Assembly (NCBI RefSeq): GCF_028550415.1
Contig: NZ_JAQQKX010000016.1
Span: 1 to 64,000, forward strand
Direction: 5' to 3'
Length of the DNA stretch: 64,000 bases
From: Asticcacaulis aquaticus
GTDB lineage: Bacteria > Pseudomonadota > Alphaproteobacteria > Caulobacterales > Caulobacteraceae
Part shown: positions 53,047 through 61,805 of the stretch, piece by piece
Position numbering within the stretch: position 1 is the stretch's first letter
Layout of the letters: the number at the start of each line of letters is the position of its first letter
Made by a program: the position numbers and the translations under genes
Notes under the pieces: model-generated
The model's database searches: none
Seen by the model: only the letters and a program-made list of their open reading frames with translations
What the model was told of the DNA's origin: nothing

Positions 53047-53380
53047 TGGGGACGTCTTTTCCGCTGTAACGGTTTTTGGATAGGCCGGACCTTCAGGCCC
53101 GTGTTCGGAAGGTCATACGCACATGTCCGACTTTTACCGTCGCCGTTCTGCACATTTGTCATGCGATTATCCACATTGTGGGATTTATGAGACAATTTGT
53201 TTCCACCGCGTAACACGGCGCTGCGCCTCAGGACGCTAAATATAACGGCATTATTTATAATAATGTCCGCCATCGTTACAGTAAACAAAAACTAAACGAA
53301 AAATTTTATCCAGAATTCATGCACCTATTTGTAGTTTCCTAATAATTTGAAATTACTGTGAGCGGGCCGAGGTATTGTAT
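53047..53380. other. AT-rich divergent intergenic region (receptor / CHASE2-EAL)
   Basis: No gene is supported in these 334 bases. A small palindrome CCACATTGTGG (53171-53181) lies in the receptor-side half. The rest is AT-rich with several A/T runs at 53280-53350. A GAGG ribosome binding site (53369-53372) serves the EAL gene. Promoters for both genes must be here, but I cannot single out one. Confidence 0.3.
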
Positions 53381-55699
53381 ATGAAGTTTGCCCACGCCTT
53401 TTCCACGTTTAAAGCCCGCCTCCGCAAGCCGGGGGCGCTGGTTGTCCTGCTCGGTCTCTCGGCCCTGTTCACCGTGATCGAAATCGGCAACCCGCTGGAA
53501 CTGTTCCTGCGCACGACGCGTAATGCCGTGATGGAAAAGCCGGTCAGCGGCGATATCGCGGTCGTCGGCCTCGATGAGCCCGCCCTGGCGGCGCTGGGCC
53601 CGTGGCCATGGAAATCCGCACACCTGTCCGCCCTCACCGACCGGCTGTTCGCCGACGGTGCGACGCGCGTCTTCTTCACCCTGCCGCTTCAGGATCAGGG
53701 CGAAACCAGCAACAACCTACTGGCCGAAACCTTTTCCCGCCACCCGGGCCAAGTCTATGCGGCGGCCACCGTCGATTACCGGCTGGGCCGGCGCAAGGGC
53801 CGCGACGTCCTGCCCGCCGCCGCCCTGAGCGACGAGGTGCAGACCGTCTCCATGGCGCGCTTCGTCGGCTTCTGGCGCGGCGTCTCGGCGGTTCCGTACC
53901 GTTCGACCATCGGCGGCAAGGACCTCGAATCCATCGAATCCGCCCTGTCCGGCGTGACGGGCAAGGCCGGGGAACGCTTTCCGATCAACTACGCCTTCGA
54001 CGCCAGCTCGATCCCCTATGTCAGCGCCGCCGACGTCCTGTCGGGCCATGGCGGCAGCGTCGTGCGTAGCAAGGATGTGGTCATCGGCTTCAACGCCCCG
54101 GGGCTGGGCGAGCAACTGGCCGTTCTGGGTCAGGGACACCGTTCGCCCGAAGCCGTGGTTGTGGTCATGGGTGCCGAAACCCTCAAGGCGGGCAAGCCGC
54201 TGAACCTCGGCTGGCTGCCCGGCTGGCTGCTGGCGGCGTGTGCGGCGGCCTACGCCCTGAACGCCAAACCGTTGCCGTTCAGGCGCGTGGCGCTCACCGC
54301 GACGGCGCTGGTCCTGCTGGTCGCGCCGGGCGTTCTGGAAGCCTTCAACATCTTTGCCGAAGCCATGGGCGGCCTGTCGCTGCTCGGCATGGTGGCCGTA
54401 CTGAACCTGTGGCGGCGTTTCGGCGCGCGTCAGAAAAAGGGCGGCACGATCAACCCGGTATCGGGCCTCTATACGACAAACGCCATCCGCCACGACGACG
54501 GTCAGGACGGCCGCCAGCTGGTCGCCGCGCGCATCCGTCGCTACGCCGAGGTGGTCAGCGCCCTGCCCCCCGAAGCCGAAAAGCTGCTGATCAAGGAGAT
54601 TGTCGCGCGTCTTGAACTGGGGGCCGGTGGCGCACAGCTCTATCACGGCGACGACGGCAACTTCTTCTGGCTGTCCAATCTCTACGACCACGACCTTTTG
54701 ATCGAGCAGTTCATGGCGCTGCACGTCATCTTCCGCAGCCCCATCCGCGTCCAGCGCAACGCCTTCGACGTCGATATCTCGTTCGGCCTCGACCGCGAAT
54801 TCAACCTGCCCCTGTCGCACCGCCTGACCAGCGCGCTGGCCGCCGCCCACGCCGCCGAACAGGACGGCACGCGTTGGCGTTTGCACGACCCGTCGCTGAC
54901 CGGTCAGAAGGAATGGAACCTGTCGCTGCTGGGCGAACTGGACGAGGCGCTCGACAAGGGCGACATCTGGGTCGCCTATCAGCCCAAGATGGACCTCTAT
55001 TCCAAGGAACTGATCGGGGCCGAGGCCCTGGTGCGCTGGACCCATGCCGTGCGCGGCCCGGTCAGCCCGGTCGAATTCGTCGAAATGGCCGAAAAGCACG
55101 GTCGCATCGACCGCCTGACCGATTTCGTGCTGAACGATGCGCTGAAAGTGGCCAGGAGCGTACTGGCCGACAAGCCGGACTTCCGCATCTCGGTCAATAT
55201 CTCGCCCAGCCTGCTGGTCTCGCGTGATATTCTCGACATGGTGCGCGGTGCCCTGGCCCGGCACGAGGTCGATCCGACCTGCCTGATCCTCGAAATCACC
55301 GAGACCCTGGCCATCGCGCAGAACGAGACCCCCAGCCTGCTGATGGCCGAGTTCCGCGCCATGGGGATCGGCCTGTCGATCGACGATTACGGCACCGGCC
55401 TGTCGACGCTGGAATATCTGCGCAAGATTCCGGCGACCGAACTCAAGATCGACCGCCGCTTCACGCAGGATATCTGCACCGACAAGGCCGACCGCGCCGT
55501 CATGCGCTCGACCATCCAGCTGGCCCACGCGCTCGGCATGAAAGCCGTCGCCGAAGGGATCGAGACCATCGAGGTCATTTCGCTTCTGTCGCGCATGGGC
55601 TGCGACGTCGGTCAGGGCTACTATATCGCCCGCCCGATGGAGTCCAAGGCCTTCCTGGCGCGCATGGCCGCCGACGTGGCACAAATCCGTCACGGTTAA
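53381..55699 (+). CDS. CHASE2-degenerate GGDEF-EAL c-di-GMP phosphodiesterase
   Basis: A membrane sensor of 772 residues. A short N-terminal helix is followed by a periplasmic CHASE2 domain (SGDIAVVGLDEPALAALGPWPWKSAH...), two or three membrane helices (about 280-345), a degenerate GGDEF domain (HGDDGNFF where GGDEF should be), and an EAL domain. The EAL domain has Glu548 in AEALVRW, VNISPS, EITET, DDYGTGLSTLEYL, LKIDRRF, AEGIET and QGYYIARP, so phosphodiesterase activity is likely. The ATG at 53381 has GAGG at good spacing; TTG at 53375 is the alternative. A terminator follows. Confidence 0.9.
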   Translation: MKFAHAFSTFKARLRKPGALVVLLGLSALFTVIEIGNPLELFLRTTRNAVMEKPVSGDIAVVGLDEPALAALGPWPWKSAHLSALTDRLFADGATRVFFTLPLQDQGETSNNLLAETFSRHPGQVYAAATVDYRLGRRKGRDVLPAAALSDEVQTVSMARFVGFWRGVSAVPYRSTIGGKDLESIESALSGVTGKAGERFPINYAFDASSIPYVSAADVLSGHGGSVVRSKDVVIGFNAPGLGEQLAVLGQGHRSPEAVVVVMGAETLKAGKPLNLGWLPGWLLAACAAAYALNAKPLPFRRVALTATALVLLVAPGVLEAFNIFAEAMGGLSLLGMVAVLNLWRRFGARQKKGGTINPVSGLYTTNAIRHDDGQDGRQLVAARIRRYAEVVSALPPEAEKLLIKEIVARLELGAGGAQLYHGDDGNFFWLSNLYDHDLLIEQFMALHVIFRSPIRVQRNAFDVDISFGLDREFNLPLSHRLTSALAAAHAAEQDGTRWRLHDPSLTGQKEWNLSLLGELDEALDKGDIWVAYQPKMDLYSKELIGAEALVRWTHAVRGPVSPVEFVEMAEKHGRIDRLTDFVLNDALKVARSVLADKPDFRISVNISPSLLVSRDILDMVRGALARHEVDPTCLILEITETLAIAQNETPSLLMAEFRAMGIGLSIDDYGTGLSTLEYLRKIPATELKIDRRFTQDICTDKADRAVMRSTIQLAHALGMKAVAEGIETIEVISLLSRMGCDVGQGYYIARPMESKAFLARMAADVAQIRHG

Positions 55700-55717
55700 A
55701 ACCACCGGTGTGAAAAA

Positions 55718-55755
55718 CAAAACCCCCTTCGTTCCGGCGAAGGGGGTTTTGTTTT
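55718..55755 (+). terminator. Rho-independent terminator of the CHASE2-EAL gene
   Basis: Perfect 14-bp stem CAAAACCCCCTTCG (55718-55731) / CGAAGGGGGTTTTG (55738-55751), 6-base loop, then TTTT. It can work on both strands. Confidence 0.95.
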
Positions 55756-55953
55756 GCCTTTACGCAAGGTAACGCCCGCCGCTATTCAAAAACAACGCAC
55801 CAATAGCTGAGCGTTGTCATTAAATACTGTTGATCGGTGACCGAATGCCGCACACTCAACCCACCCGCTTGCCCTAAACTTTGAATTTTCTGCGGGTTTC
55901 CCGCAAAGGGAGTCAAATACGCTTAATGAGACGTAAAAAAACAGGGTTAATGC

Positions 55954-55982
55954 TTGTTAAGCTCAATTATTAATGGTAAATA
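55954..55982 (+). promoter_or_regulatory. Putative promoter of the Trp-rich micro-ORF unit
   Basis: TTGTTA (55954-55959), 17 bases, TAAATA (55977-55982). The expected start is at about 55989, where a small hairpin GCAGC/GCTGC (55990-55994 / 56001-56005) begins. A 6-bp hairpin TGCGGG/CCCGCA lies further upstream (55891-55905). Confidence 0.45.
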
Positions 55983-56028
55983 GACTCTTGCAGCGATCAG
56001 GCTGCGCGTACACGTAGAGGGCATCACC

Positions 56029-56061
56029 ATGTGGGATTGGCTTTTCGGTTACTGGATCTAG
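56029..56061 (+). CDS. Trp-rich ten-codon micro-ORF (MWDWLFGYWI)
   Basis: ATG at 56029, ten codons, TAG at 56059-56061. A ribosome binding site (GAGGG, 56017-56021) sits 7 bases before the ATG. Three of ten residues are Trp and one is Tyr, far from chance composition. The unit lies between two terminators (55718-55755 and 56091-56116) with a promoter-like sequence upstream, and no gene follows on the same strand. It resembles a leader peptide but has no downstream biosynthetic gene to attenuate. It may encode a peptide, or sense tryptophan for an RNA released in trans. Unproven. Confidence 0.4.
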   Translation: MWDWLFGYWI

Positions 56062-56090
56062 TATCCCCTGACCTACCGAACACAAAACGC

Positions 56091-56116
56091 GAAAAGCCCC
56101 TTGCGGGGCTTTTCTT
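56091..56116. terminator. Bidirectional terminator after the micro-ORF
   Basis: Perfect 10-bp stem GAAAAGCCCC (56091-56100) / GGGGCTTTTC (56105-56114), loop TTGC. It lies 30 bases after the micro-ORF stop and 24 bases beyond the end of the leftward response-regulator gene, so it may serve both. Confidence 0.85.
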
Positions 56117-56137
56117 GCGTCTGGGTGGCTGAAAAGC

Positions 56138-56788
56138 TTAGCTTCTCTGGATCAGGGCCATGGCGCGCGCCATGTCGGCATGCAGGGTCTGAATGGTACG
56201 GGTCGTGTCGCGCATCTTTTTCACCGCCCCGGCCAGCGCCGCATCGACCGCCAGCCCCTCCATATCGTCGGTCAACTGCATCAGCCGCGTCAGTGAGTCG
56301 CTCAGCTTGCCGTGCGACAACCGCAGCACCTCGCCTTTCAGCATATTGTCGTCCTGAAGCTGCTTCAGCGCACCGCGCACCGCCGCCTCGTCGCGGGCAT
56401 TGCGCAGGACATAGGACAACTGATGCGAAATCAACCGCCAGTTCAGCGGCTTGACGACGAAGGAGGTGGCCCCCGACGCAAAGGCCTTGTCCACCGCCAC
56501 CATGTCTTCGCGCCCGGTCGCCACGACGACCGGCACGTGCCTCAGGCGCGGATCGGCGCGCATCAGGCCCAGCAGTTCGAAGCCGTCCATGCGCGGCATG
56601 TCGAGATCGAGCAGGACGATATCGAAATCCTGCTTGGACAGGATGCGCCAGGCCGCCTCGCCGTCTTCGGCCACCTCGACCGTCACCTCGTCGGTGGACA
56701 GGTGCGACACGGCGAATTCGCGCAGGATCGGATCGTCGTCGACGACCAGAAGCCGAGCGGATTCAAAGGAGACGAAATGGTGGCTCAT
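56138..56788 (-). CDS. Response regulator with REC domain and helical output
   Basis: A 216-residue protein. The receiver domain has the acidic triad DDD at 17-19, phosphoacceptor Asp61 in VLLDLDMPRMDGFELL, ATGRED and the Lys of FVVKPLN. The C-terminal 90 residues (VLRNARDEAAVRGALKQLQDDNMLKGEVLRLSHGKLSDSLTRLMQL...) are helical and include no DNA-binding motif, so it probably signals by protein contact. It lies next to a TadG-like gene, 46 bases from it, on the same strand. Its kinase is not identified; the hybrid kinase at 58162 is a candidate only by proximity. Confidence 0.88.
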   Translation of the reverse strand: MSHHFVSFESARLLVVDDDPILREFAVSHLSTDEVTVEVAEDGEAAWRILSKQDFDIVLLDLDMPRMDGFELLGLMRADPRLRHVPVVVATGREDMVAVDKAFASGATSFVVKPLNWRLISHQLSYVLRNARDEAAVRGALKQLQDDNMLKGEVLRLSHGKLSDSLTRLMQLTDDMEGLAVDAALAGAVKKMRDTTRTIQTLHADMARAMALIQRS

Positions 56789-56834
56789 ACACGGTGACCT
56801 TGCGGGGATGGTCGAATACTGAGTTTACGCACGA

Positions 56835-58058
56835 TTACTTGGTCAATACAGGGGCTATACGTGAAGGGCCGACGCCCTGCGGCACCGGCACACCGGAGCC
56901 AGCATAGCGGTTATTGATAACCAGCACCGGATCCTTGCGCAAGGTCAGGGTCCGCGCCACGATGACGCTCCAGGCGGAATCCTGAGCCACACTGCCGGCG
57001 GTTTCGATTTCCAGCTCGGCATTGGGGATATAGATGGTCCCCAGAAGCTGGCTGACGCGGTCGGACTTAATGGTGAATTTCTGCGTATTGTCACGCGACG
57101 TAACGATCAGGAAGCCGGCGAACTTGCCCGAACGGCGTGCCGAAATACGCACCTCACCATTATCGGCGAAATCGAACTTCTGCTTGCCGCCGAAGATCAA
57201 CACCACGTCGTCTCCCTCAATCTGACCTTTTCCCGCCAGACTCAAAGGAGACATGAAATAGTGCTCGCCCGGCAAAAGGTAGAGTTTACCGGAATCGACG
57301 ACCTGCAAGATATCGCAATGAACGCCGGGCGGTAAATAAATTGTAGTGCTTTTGATTAGGACCGCTCTAATGGAAACAGGCAGGCACGGCAGGGGCGGCT
57401 TGAGGTCCATATCCGTAAACGGATCGGGGATGGTCATGGCGCCTGAATTGCCCTGCGGCTTGGTGACCCCACTAACCTTGCCCGCCGCCTGAATGCGGTC
57501 GGCCTCGATCATGGCGCTGGCCGTGACATTGATGTCGTGATTGGCGTGAATGGCGCAGCCCGGCGCCTTGATATAGGCCGTATTCTCGACCGACAGACCG
57601 CCGTCCATGGTCTGAAGCACGCAGAGCGGCACCTTTTGCAGGTTTTCCGCCTGAGCCACGACCGACATTCTGGTTTCGCCGATCTTCATGAAGCCCATAA
57701 GGGATTTACGGTCGGCGACACCCGTAACGGTAACAAGGCCCTTGGTCAGGTCGACCTCGGCAGTGAACTGTACCGAGGTCGATTTCGGCAGATCGTTCAA
57801 CTGATCCATCGCCGTATCGACCGCGATCTGACGGATGCCGTCGGTGTTCTGATTGTAGGTGGCGACCGCCAGCTTGCCCGCCCCGGCCAGAGCCCCGGCG
57901 TCGGCGGCGTCCTGCATCTGGGCGCGTTCCTTGTGCGCGGAGGCAAATTCCACCCCACCCGCGGCCGCCATCAGCAGCGGCACGGCGACCAGCCCTGTGG
58001 TCAGGGCCATGTTTCCACGGGTACAGGAAAGAAAAAAACGCGTCACTCGATTGCCCAA
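56835..58058 (-). CDS. TadE/TadG-like pseudopilin-family protein
   Basis: A 407-residue envelope protein. The N-terminus (TRGNMALTTGLVAVPLLMAAAGGVEFASAHKERAQMQDAADAGALAGA) matches the TadG/Flp-pilus Tad-like domain: GN at the start, one membrane helix, then a helical stem. The large C-terminal part is beta-rich and periplasmic. No cpa/tad genes are adjacent, so it is an isolated copy. The start is a TTG at 58058 (an in-frame GTG at 58046 is the alternative). Confidence 0.82.
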   Translation of the reverse strand: MGNRVTRFFLSCTRGNMALTTGLVAVPLLMAAAGGVEFASAHKERAQMQDAADAGALAGAGKLAVATYNQNTDGIRQIAVDTAMDQLNDLPKSTSVQFTAEVDLTKGLVTVTGVADRKSLMGFMKIGETRMSVVAQAENLQKVPLCVLQTMDGGLSVENTAYIKAPGCAIHANHDINVTASAMIEADRIQAAGKVSGVTKPQGNSGAMTIPDPFTDMDLKPPLPCLPVSIRAVLIKSTTIYLPPGVHCDILQVVDSGKLYLLPGEHYFMSPLSLAGKGQIEGDDVVLIFGGKQKFDFADNGEVRISARRSGKFAGFLIVTSRDNTQKFTIKSDRVSQLLGTIYIPNAELEIETAGSVAQDSAWSVIVARTLTLRKDPVLVINNRYAGSGVPVPQGVGPSRIAPVLTK

Positions 58059-58161
58059 TCCGGATTGGTTATTGGCAATCTTTACATATGCCTATTAAGA
58101 TTTATTAAAAGCCAAAGGTTTACGCCGGTTAAGAGGCTCGTAACGCTTCCTGTGGTAGAGC

Positions 58162-61100
58162 ATGACCCTACGCTGCCCCGAAAGTCGCATGATCCCCGCC
58201 TCTTCGTCCGCGCCCGCTTCGCGCCATACCTCCATCGCCCGGCGCCTGAATCGCCTGGTGATTGCCTGCGTCCTGTTCTGCACCCTGCCGGTGGCCGCCC
58301 TGTTCGTGGTCAACGAAGCCCAGCGTCACGCCGACAATCGCTGGTCGGTGATGAAGACTGCCGCCGAGGTTCTGGCCTCCAGCGTCGCCCAAGGCGTCGA
58401 GGCGCGTGACGCCGGGCAGGCCTTCACCGCCATCCGCGCCGTATCGCGCACGCCGGGGATCAACTATGCCCGGGTCGAACTGGCCGATGGCGAGGTGCTG
58501 GCCGAGACCGGTTCCGGCGCGCGGCTGAAAACCGATGTGGTGGTCGGCGCCGATACCCGACACCCGTCGTTGTCGGCGCTCCTGCTGACCCGTTCGGTGC
58601 AGGTCGAGGCCCCCATCGTCAGCGACGGTGCCGTCATCGGCAAGGTCAGCGTCGTCCATCGCGCTCAGGGTCTCTGGCAAAGCCTCCTGTTGTCCCTGGC
58701 CGGTATTACCGCTCTGGCCACCGGAGCGCTTATCGTCGCCCTGATCATTGCGCGACGCCTGCAGCAGGCCATGACCCGTCCGCTGGCGGAACTAACCGCC
58801 ACGGTCGGCCAGATCGCCCACACTGGCGATTTCTCCCACCCGGTCGAGCGGCGCTCCGAAGACGAGGTCGGGGCTCTGGTCGACGGCTTCAACACCATGC
58901 TGGACGCCATATCCCAGCGCGACCGCCGCATCGACGCCCAGATGAAGGGGCTTGAGGCGGACGTCGCCGAACGGACGCGCGACTATCTGGTCGCCCGCGA
59001 CGAGGCCCACGCCGCCAACGCCGCCAAGTCGGAATTTCTGGCCACGATGAGCCACGAAATCCGCACCCCGATGAATGGGGTAATGGTCATGGCCGAGCTT
59101 CTGGCGGCGGAAAGCCTGCCGCCCAAGGCCCGCCGCCACGCCCAGACCATCGCCAAATCCGGTCGCAGCCTGCTGGCCGTCATCAACGACATTCTCGATT
59201 TTTCCAAGATCGAGGCGGGGAAGATGGACGTCGAAATTACCGAGGTCGATCTGCTCGACCTGATCGACGACACCATCAGCCTGTTCCACGCCAAGGCGCG
59301 GGAAAAAGGCCTCGAACTGGTCGCCTTCGTGCAACCGGACGCGCCGCGCATCGCCCCCGCCGATGCCGTGCGTCTGGGGCAGGTTCTGAGTAATCTGGTT
59401 TCCAACGCCCTGAAATTCACCGAGACCGGCCATGTGACGATCCGGCTGCTGCCGGATCGTGATCCGGGGTTCTGGCGGCTGGTGGTCGCCGATACCGGCA
59501 TCGGCATCGCCGCGGACAAGCTTTCCGGCATTTTCGGCGCCTTCACCCAGGAAGACCAGACGACGACGCGGCGCTTCGGCGGCACGGGCCTCGGTCTGTC
59601 GATCGCGAAACGGCTTGTCGAAGCCATGGGCGGCGGCATCGCGGTCACCTCCGAACAAGAAACGATTCATAAGAGGGGGGGCACTCAGTTCCATGTCCGC
59701 CTGCCCGCGCTGGCCGATGCGCCCAGCGCGGCACCGCCCATGCTGGACGGCCATTGCGTCCATATCGCCGTGCATGGGCGCGCCGAGGCCCACGCCCTGA
59801 GAACCCGTTTCAAGGCCGCCGGTGCGGTAACAGACGGTCGTCCGGCGCTGGTGATCGCCGACAGCGCGGCGCGGCGTGAGCTCAATGCCGATCCGCGCAC
59901 GCTCGTGCTGCTGGCCGATGCCGAAGACACCGAGGCCGATAGCTGGCTGAAAAGCGGACGTTGCGCCGCCGTCCTGCCGCGTCCGGCCCGTCACCGCGAC
60001 CTCGACCAGCTCATTCAGTGCCTGCGTGACGGTGAACCTCTGGTGCTTAGTGCGCCTGAAACAGCGGTATGGACGGCCGGGACCGTTTACCCTGAGGCCC
60101 GTGTGCTGGTGGTCGATGATGCCGAGGTCAACCGCGAGGTCGCCGCCGAGTCGCTGTCGCGCTTCGGCATTGTCTGCGTCACCGCCAATGACGGTCAGGC
60201 GGCGCTGGATTGTATGGCGGCGGAACGCTTCGATCTGGTGCTGATGGACGGTTCCATGCCGGTGCTGGACGGCTTCGAGGCGTCGAAACGCTGGCGCGCG
60301 CAGGAAACGCAGGACCGCACGCCCATCGTCGCCCTCACCGCGCACGTGGTCGGCGCGGCGGCGACGGCGTGGCGCGAGGCGGGCATGGATGCCATCCTGC
60401 ACAAACCGTTCACGCTACAAGCGCTGGGCGACATCCTGAGCACCTTCCTGCCGCCGGAGCTGGCGCAGGCCGCCCCGGAATCCATCGCGACCGCCGCGTA
60501 TGAAGCGCCCACTATGGCGAACGATCCCACCGCCGCCTTCGCCCCCTCTTTCGATGGCCTGTTCGACGAGACCGTCTTCGCCACCTTCCTCGACGGTCGC
60601 CGTCAGGGGCGCGGCGAATTCGTCGACCGCGTATTGGGCCTCTATCGCCGCCACGTACCCGAAGCGCTGGCCGCGCTTCATGACGCCTTGCGCGACAAGG
60701 ACAATGACCGCGTGGCCTCCAGCGCTCACGCGATGAAATCGATGAGCCTCAATCTGGGGGCCAAGGCCGTGGCGACCGCCGCCGCCGCCATCGAAAACGC
60801 CATACGCAGCGATGGGCGCGACGCCACCCAGTCCGAGGCCGCCGCCTTGAGCGACGCGCTGAAACGCACCCTGGCCGCCCTCGACCAGCGGCTGGAAGGG
60901 ACCCTGCCGGCGGTCGCCCCTGCGGTCGTCGCGCGCGATGGCTTTACGGCGGAAGAAACGGAAATCCTGCGCCGCCTCGAAGCCGCGATGGCCGCCGGAA
61001 CGCTGGAAATGGTCTATCAGCCGATCTTCGACCGGCTCGGTGAAACGATCCTGTCGGCGGAATGCCTCATCCGCTGGCCCGCCACCGATACGCCGGTGAT

Positions 61101-61731
61101 CAGCCCCGCCCTGTTCGTGCCGCTGGCCGAACGCTCGGGCCTGATCGTGCAACTGGGGGCCTATATCCGTCGTCAGGTGCTGAAAGACGCGCATCTGTTC
61201 GGCGAATTACCGCTGGCCATCAATGTCTCACCGATCGAACTGGACCAGCCGGATTTTACTAGCGGCCTGACCGCCCTGTTCGAAGAGATGGGCTTCCCGC
61301 CGCGCCGCTTCGTGCTCGAAGTCACCGAAACCGCCATTCTGGGCGAGCCCGAAAAGATGAAACGCCTGTTCGAACGCCTGCGGACGCTGGGCTTCAAGCT
61401 GGCGCTCGACGATTTCGGGGTCGGCTACTCGTCCCTGACGGCCCTGCATCGCTATCCGTTCGACAAGATCAAGATCGATCGCGAATTCGTCGTAGCGCTC
61501 GACGGCGAGGCCCGTCCGGCCCTGGAAGCTTTGGCCATCATTCAGGCCGTGACCGGCATCGGGCGCGCCTTCGGGATGCAGGTCGTTGCCGAAGGGATCG
61601 AAACCGCCGGCCAGCACCGCCACCTCAAATCGGCGGGCGTCCACGGCCTGCAGGGCTATCTGTTCTCCAAGCCCCTGTCGAAAGGCGAATTTGCCGCGCG
61701 ACTGAAGGCCCCCGTTGCAAAAGCGGGATAA
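58162..61731 (+). CDS. Hybrid histidine kinase with REC, HPt and EAL domains
   Basis: A 1189-residue membrane protein joining a phosphorelay to c-di-GMP hydrolysis. It has a helix at 31-49, a periplasmic sensor (50-170), a second helix (171-197) and a HAMP (200-250). HisKA carries His298 in MSHEIRTP. The ATPase carries Asn411, Asp444 in ADTGIG and GGTGLGLS. A second, degenerate receiver-like region follows (about 530-620). REC carries Asp652/653, phospho-Asp696 in LMDGSMP and Lys748. HPt carries His856 in SSAHAMKS. The EAL domain (about 940-1180) has ECL in place of EAL (Glu967 kept), Asn1021, Glu1053, Asp1083/1084, Lys1104 and Glu1144. All key sites look intact. The start (58162 or 58189) is uncertain. 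Confidence 0.92.
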   Translation: MTLRCPESRMIPASSSAPASRHTSIARRLNRLVIACVLFCTLPVAALFVVNEAQRHADNRWSVMKTAAEVLASSVAQGVEARDAGQAFTAIRAVSRTPGINYARVELADGEVLAETGSGARLKTDVVVGADTRHPSLSALLLTRSVQVEAPIVSDGAVIGKVSVVHRAQGLWQSLLLSLAGITALATGALIVALIIARRLQQAMTRPLAELTATVGQIAHTGDFSHPVERRSEDEVGALVDGFNTMLDAISQRDRRIDAQMKGLEADVAERTRDYLVARDEAHAANAAKSEFLATMSHEIRTPMNGVMVMAELLAAESLPPKARRHAQTIAKSGRSLLAVINDILDFSKIEAGKMDVEITEVDLLDLIDDTISLFHAKAREKGLELVAFVQPDAPRIAPADAVRLGQVLSNLVSNALKFTETGHVTIRLLPDRDPGFWRLVVADTGIGIAADKLSGIFGAFTQEDQTTTRRFGGTGLGLSIAKRLVEAMGGGIAVTSEQETIHKRGGTQFHVRLPALADAPSAAPPMLDGHCVHIAVHGRAEAHALRTRFKAAGAVTDGRPALVIADSAARRELNADPRTLVLLADAEDTEADSWLKSGRCAAVLPRPARHRDLDQLIQCLRDGEPLVLSAPETAVWTAGTVYPEARVLVVDDAEVNREVAAESLSRFGIVCVTANDGQAALDCMAAERFDLVLMDGSMPVLDGFEASKRWRAQETQDRTPIVALTAHVVGAAATAWREAGMDAILHKPFTLQALGDILSTFLPPELAQAAPESIATAAYEAPTMANDPTAAFAPSFDGLFDETVFATFLDGRRQGRGEFVDRVLGLYRRHVPEALAALHDALRDKDNDRVASSAHAMKSMSLNLGAKAVATAAAAIENAIRSDGRDATQSEAAALSDALKRTLAALDQRLEGTLPAVAPAVVARDGFTAEETEILRRLEAAMAAGTLEMVYQPIFDRLGETILSAECLIRWPATDTPVISPALFVPLAERSGLIVQLGAYIRRQVLKDAHLFGELPLAINVSPIELDQPDFTSGLTALFEEMGFPPRRFVLEVTETAILGEPEKMKRLFERLRTLGFKLALDDFGVGYSSLTALHRYPFDKIKIDREFVVALDGEARPALEALAIIQAVTGIGRAFGMQVVAEGIETAGQHRHLKSAGVHGLQGYLFSKPLSKGEFAARLKAPVAKAG

Positions 61732-61805
61732 AATCCGATTTACCATGCGACGTATTTCTGTAAGCTGCCCGTTCAATAGTAAGATAAATAAAAACAGGCA
61801 CACCG

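Noticed and set aside
53717-55720. 667-codon open frame antisense to the CHASE2-EAL gene
   Set aside because: Mirror of a well-supported gene with catalytic motifs; no family features of its own.
56029-56116. Classic tryptophan attenuator
   Set aside because: No biosynthetic or transport gene follows on the plus strand; the next gene is convergent. The unit is kept as a micro-ORF of unknown role.
58792-60402. 536-codon open frame antisense to the hybrid kinase gene
   Set aside because: Same reason: third-position GC bias of the kinase gene creates it; no start site or domain is visible.
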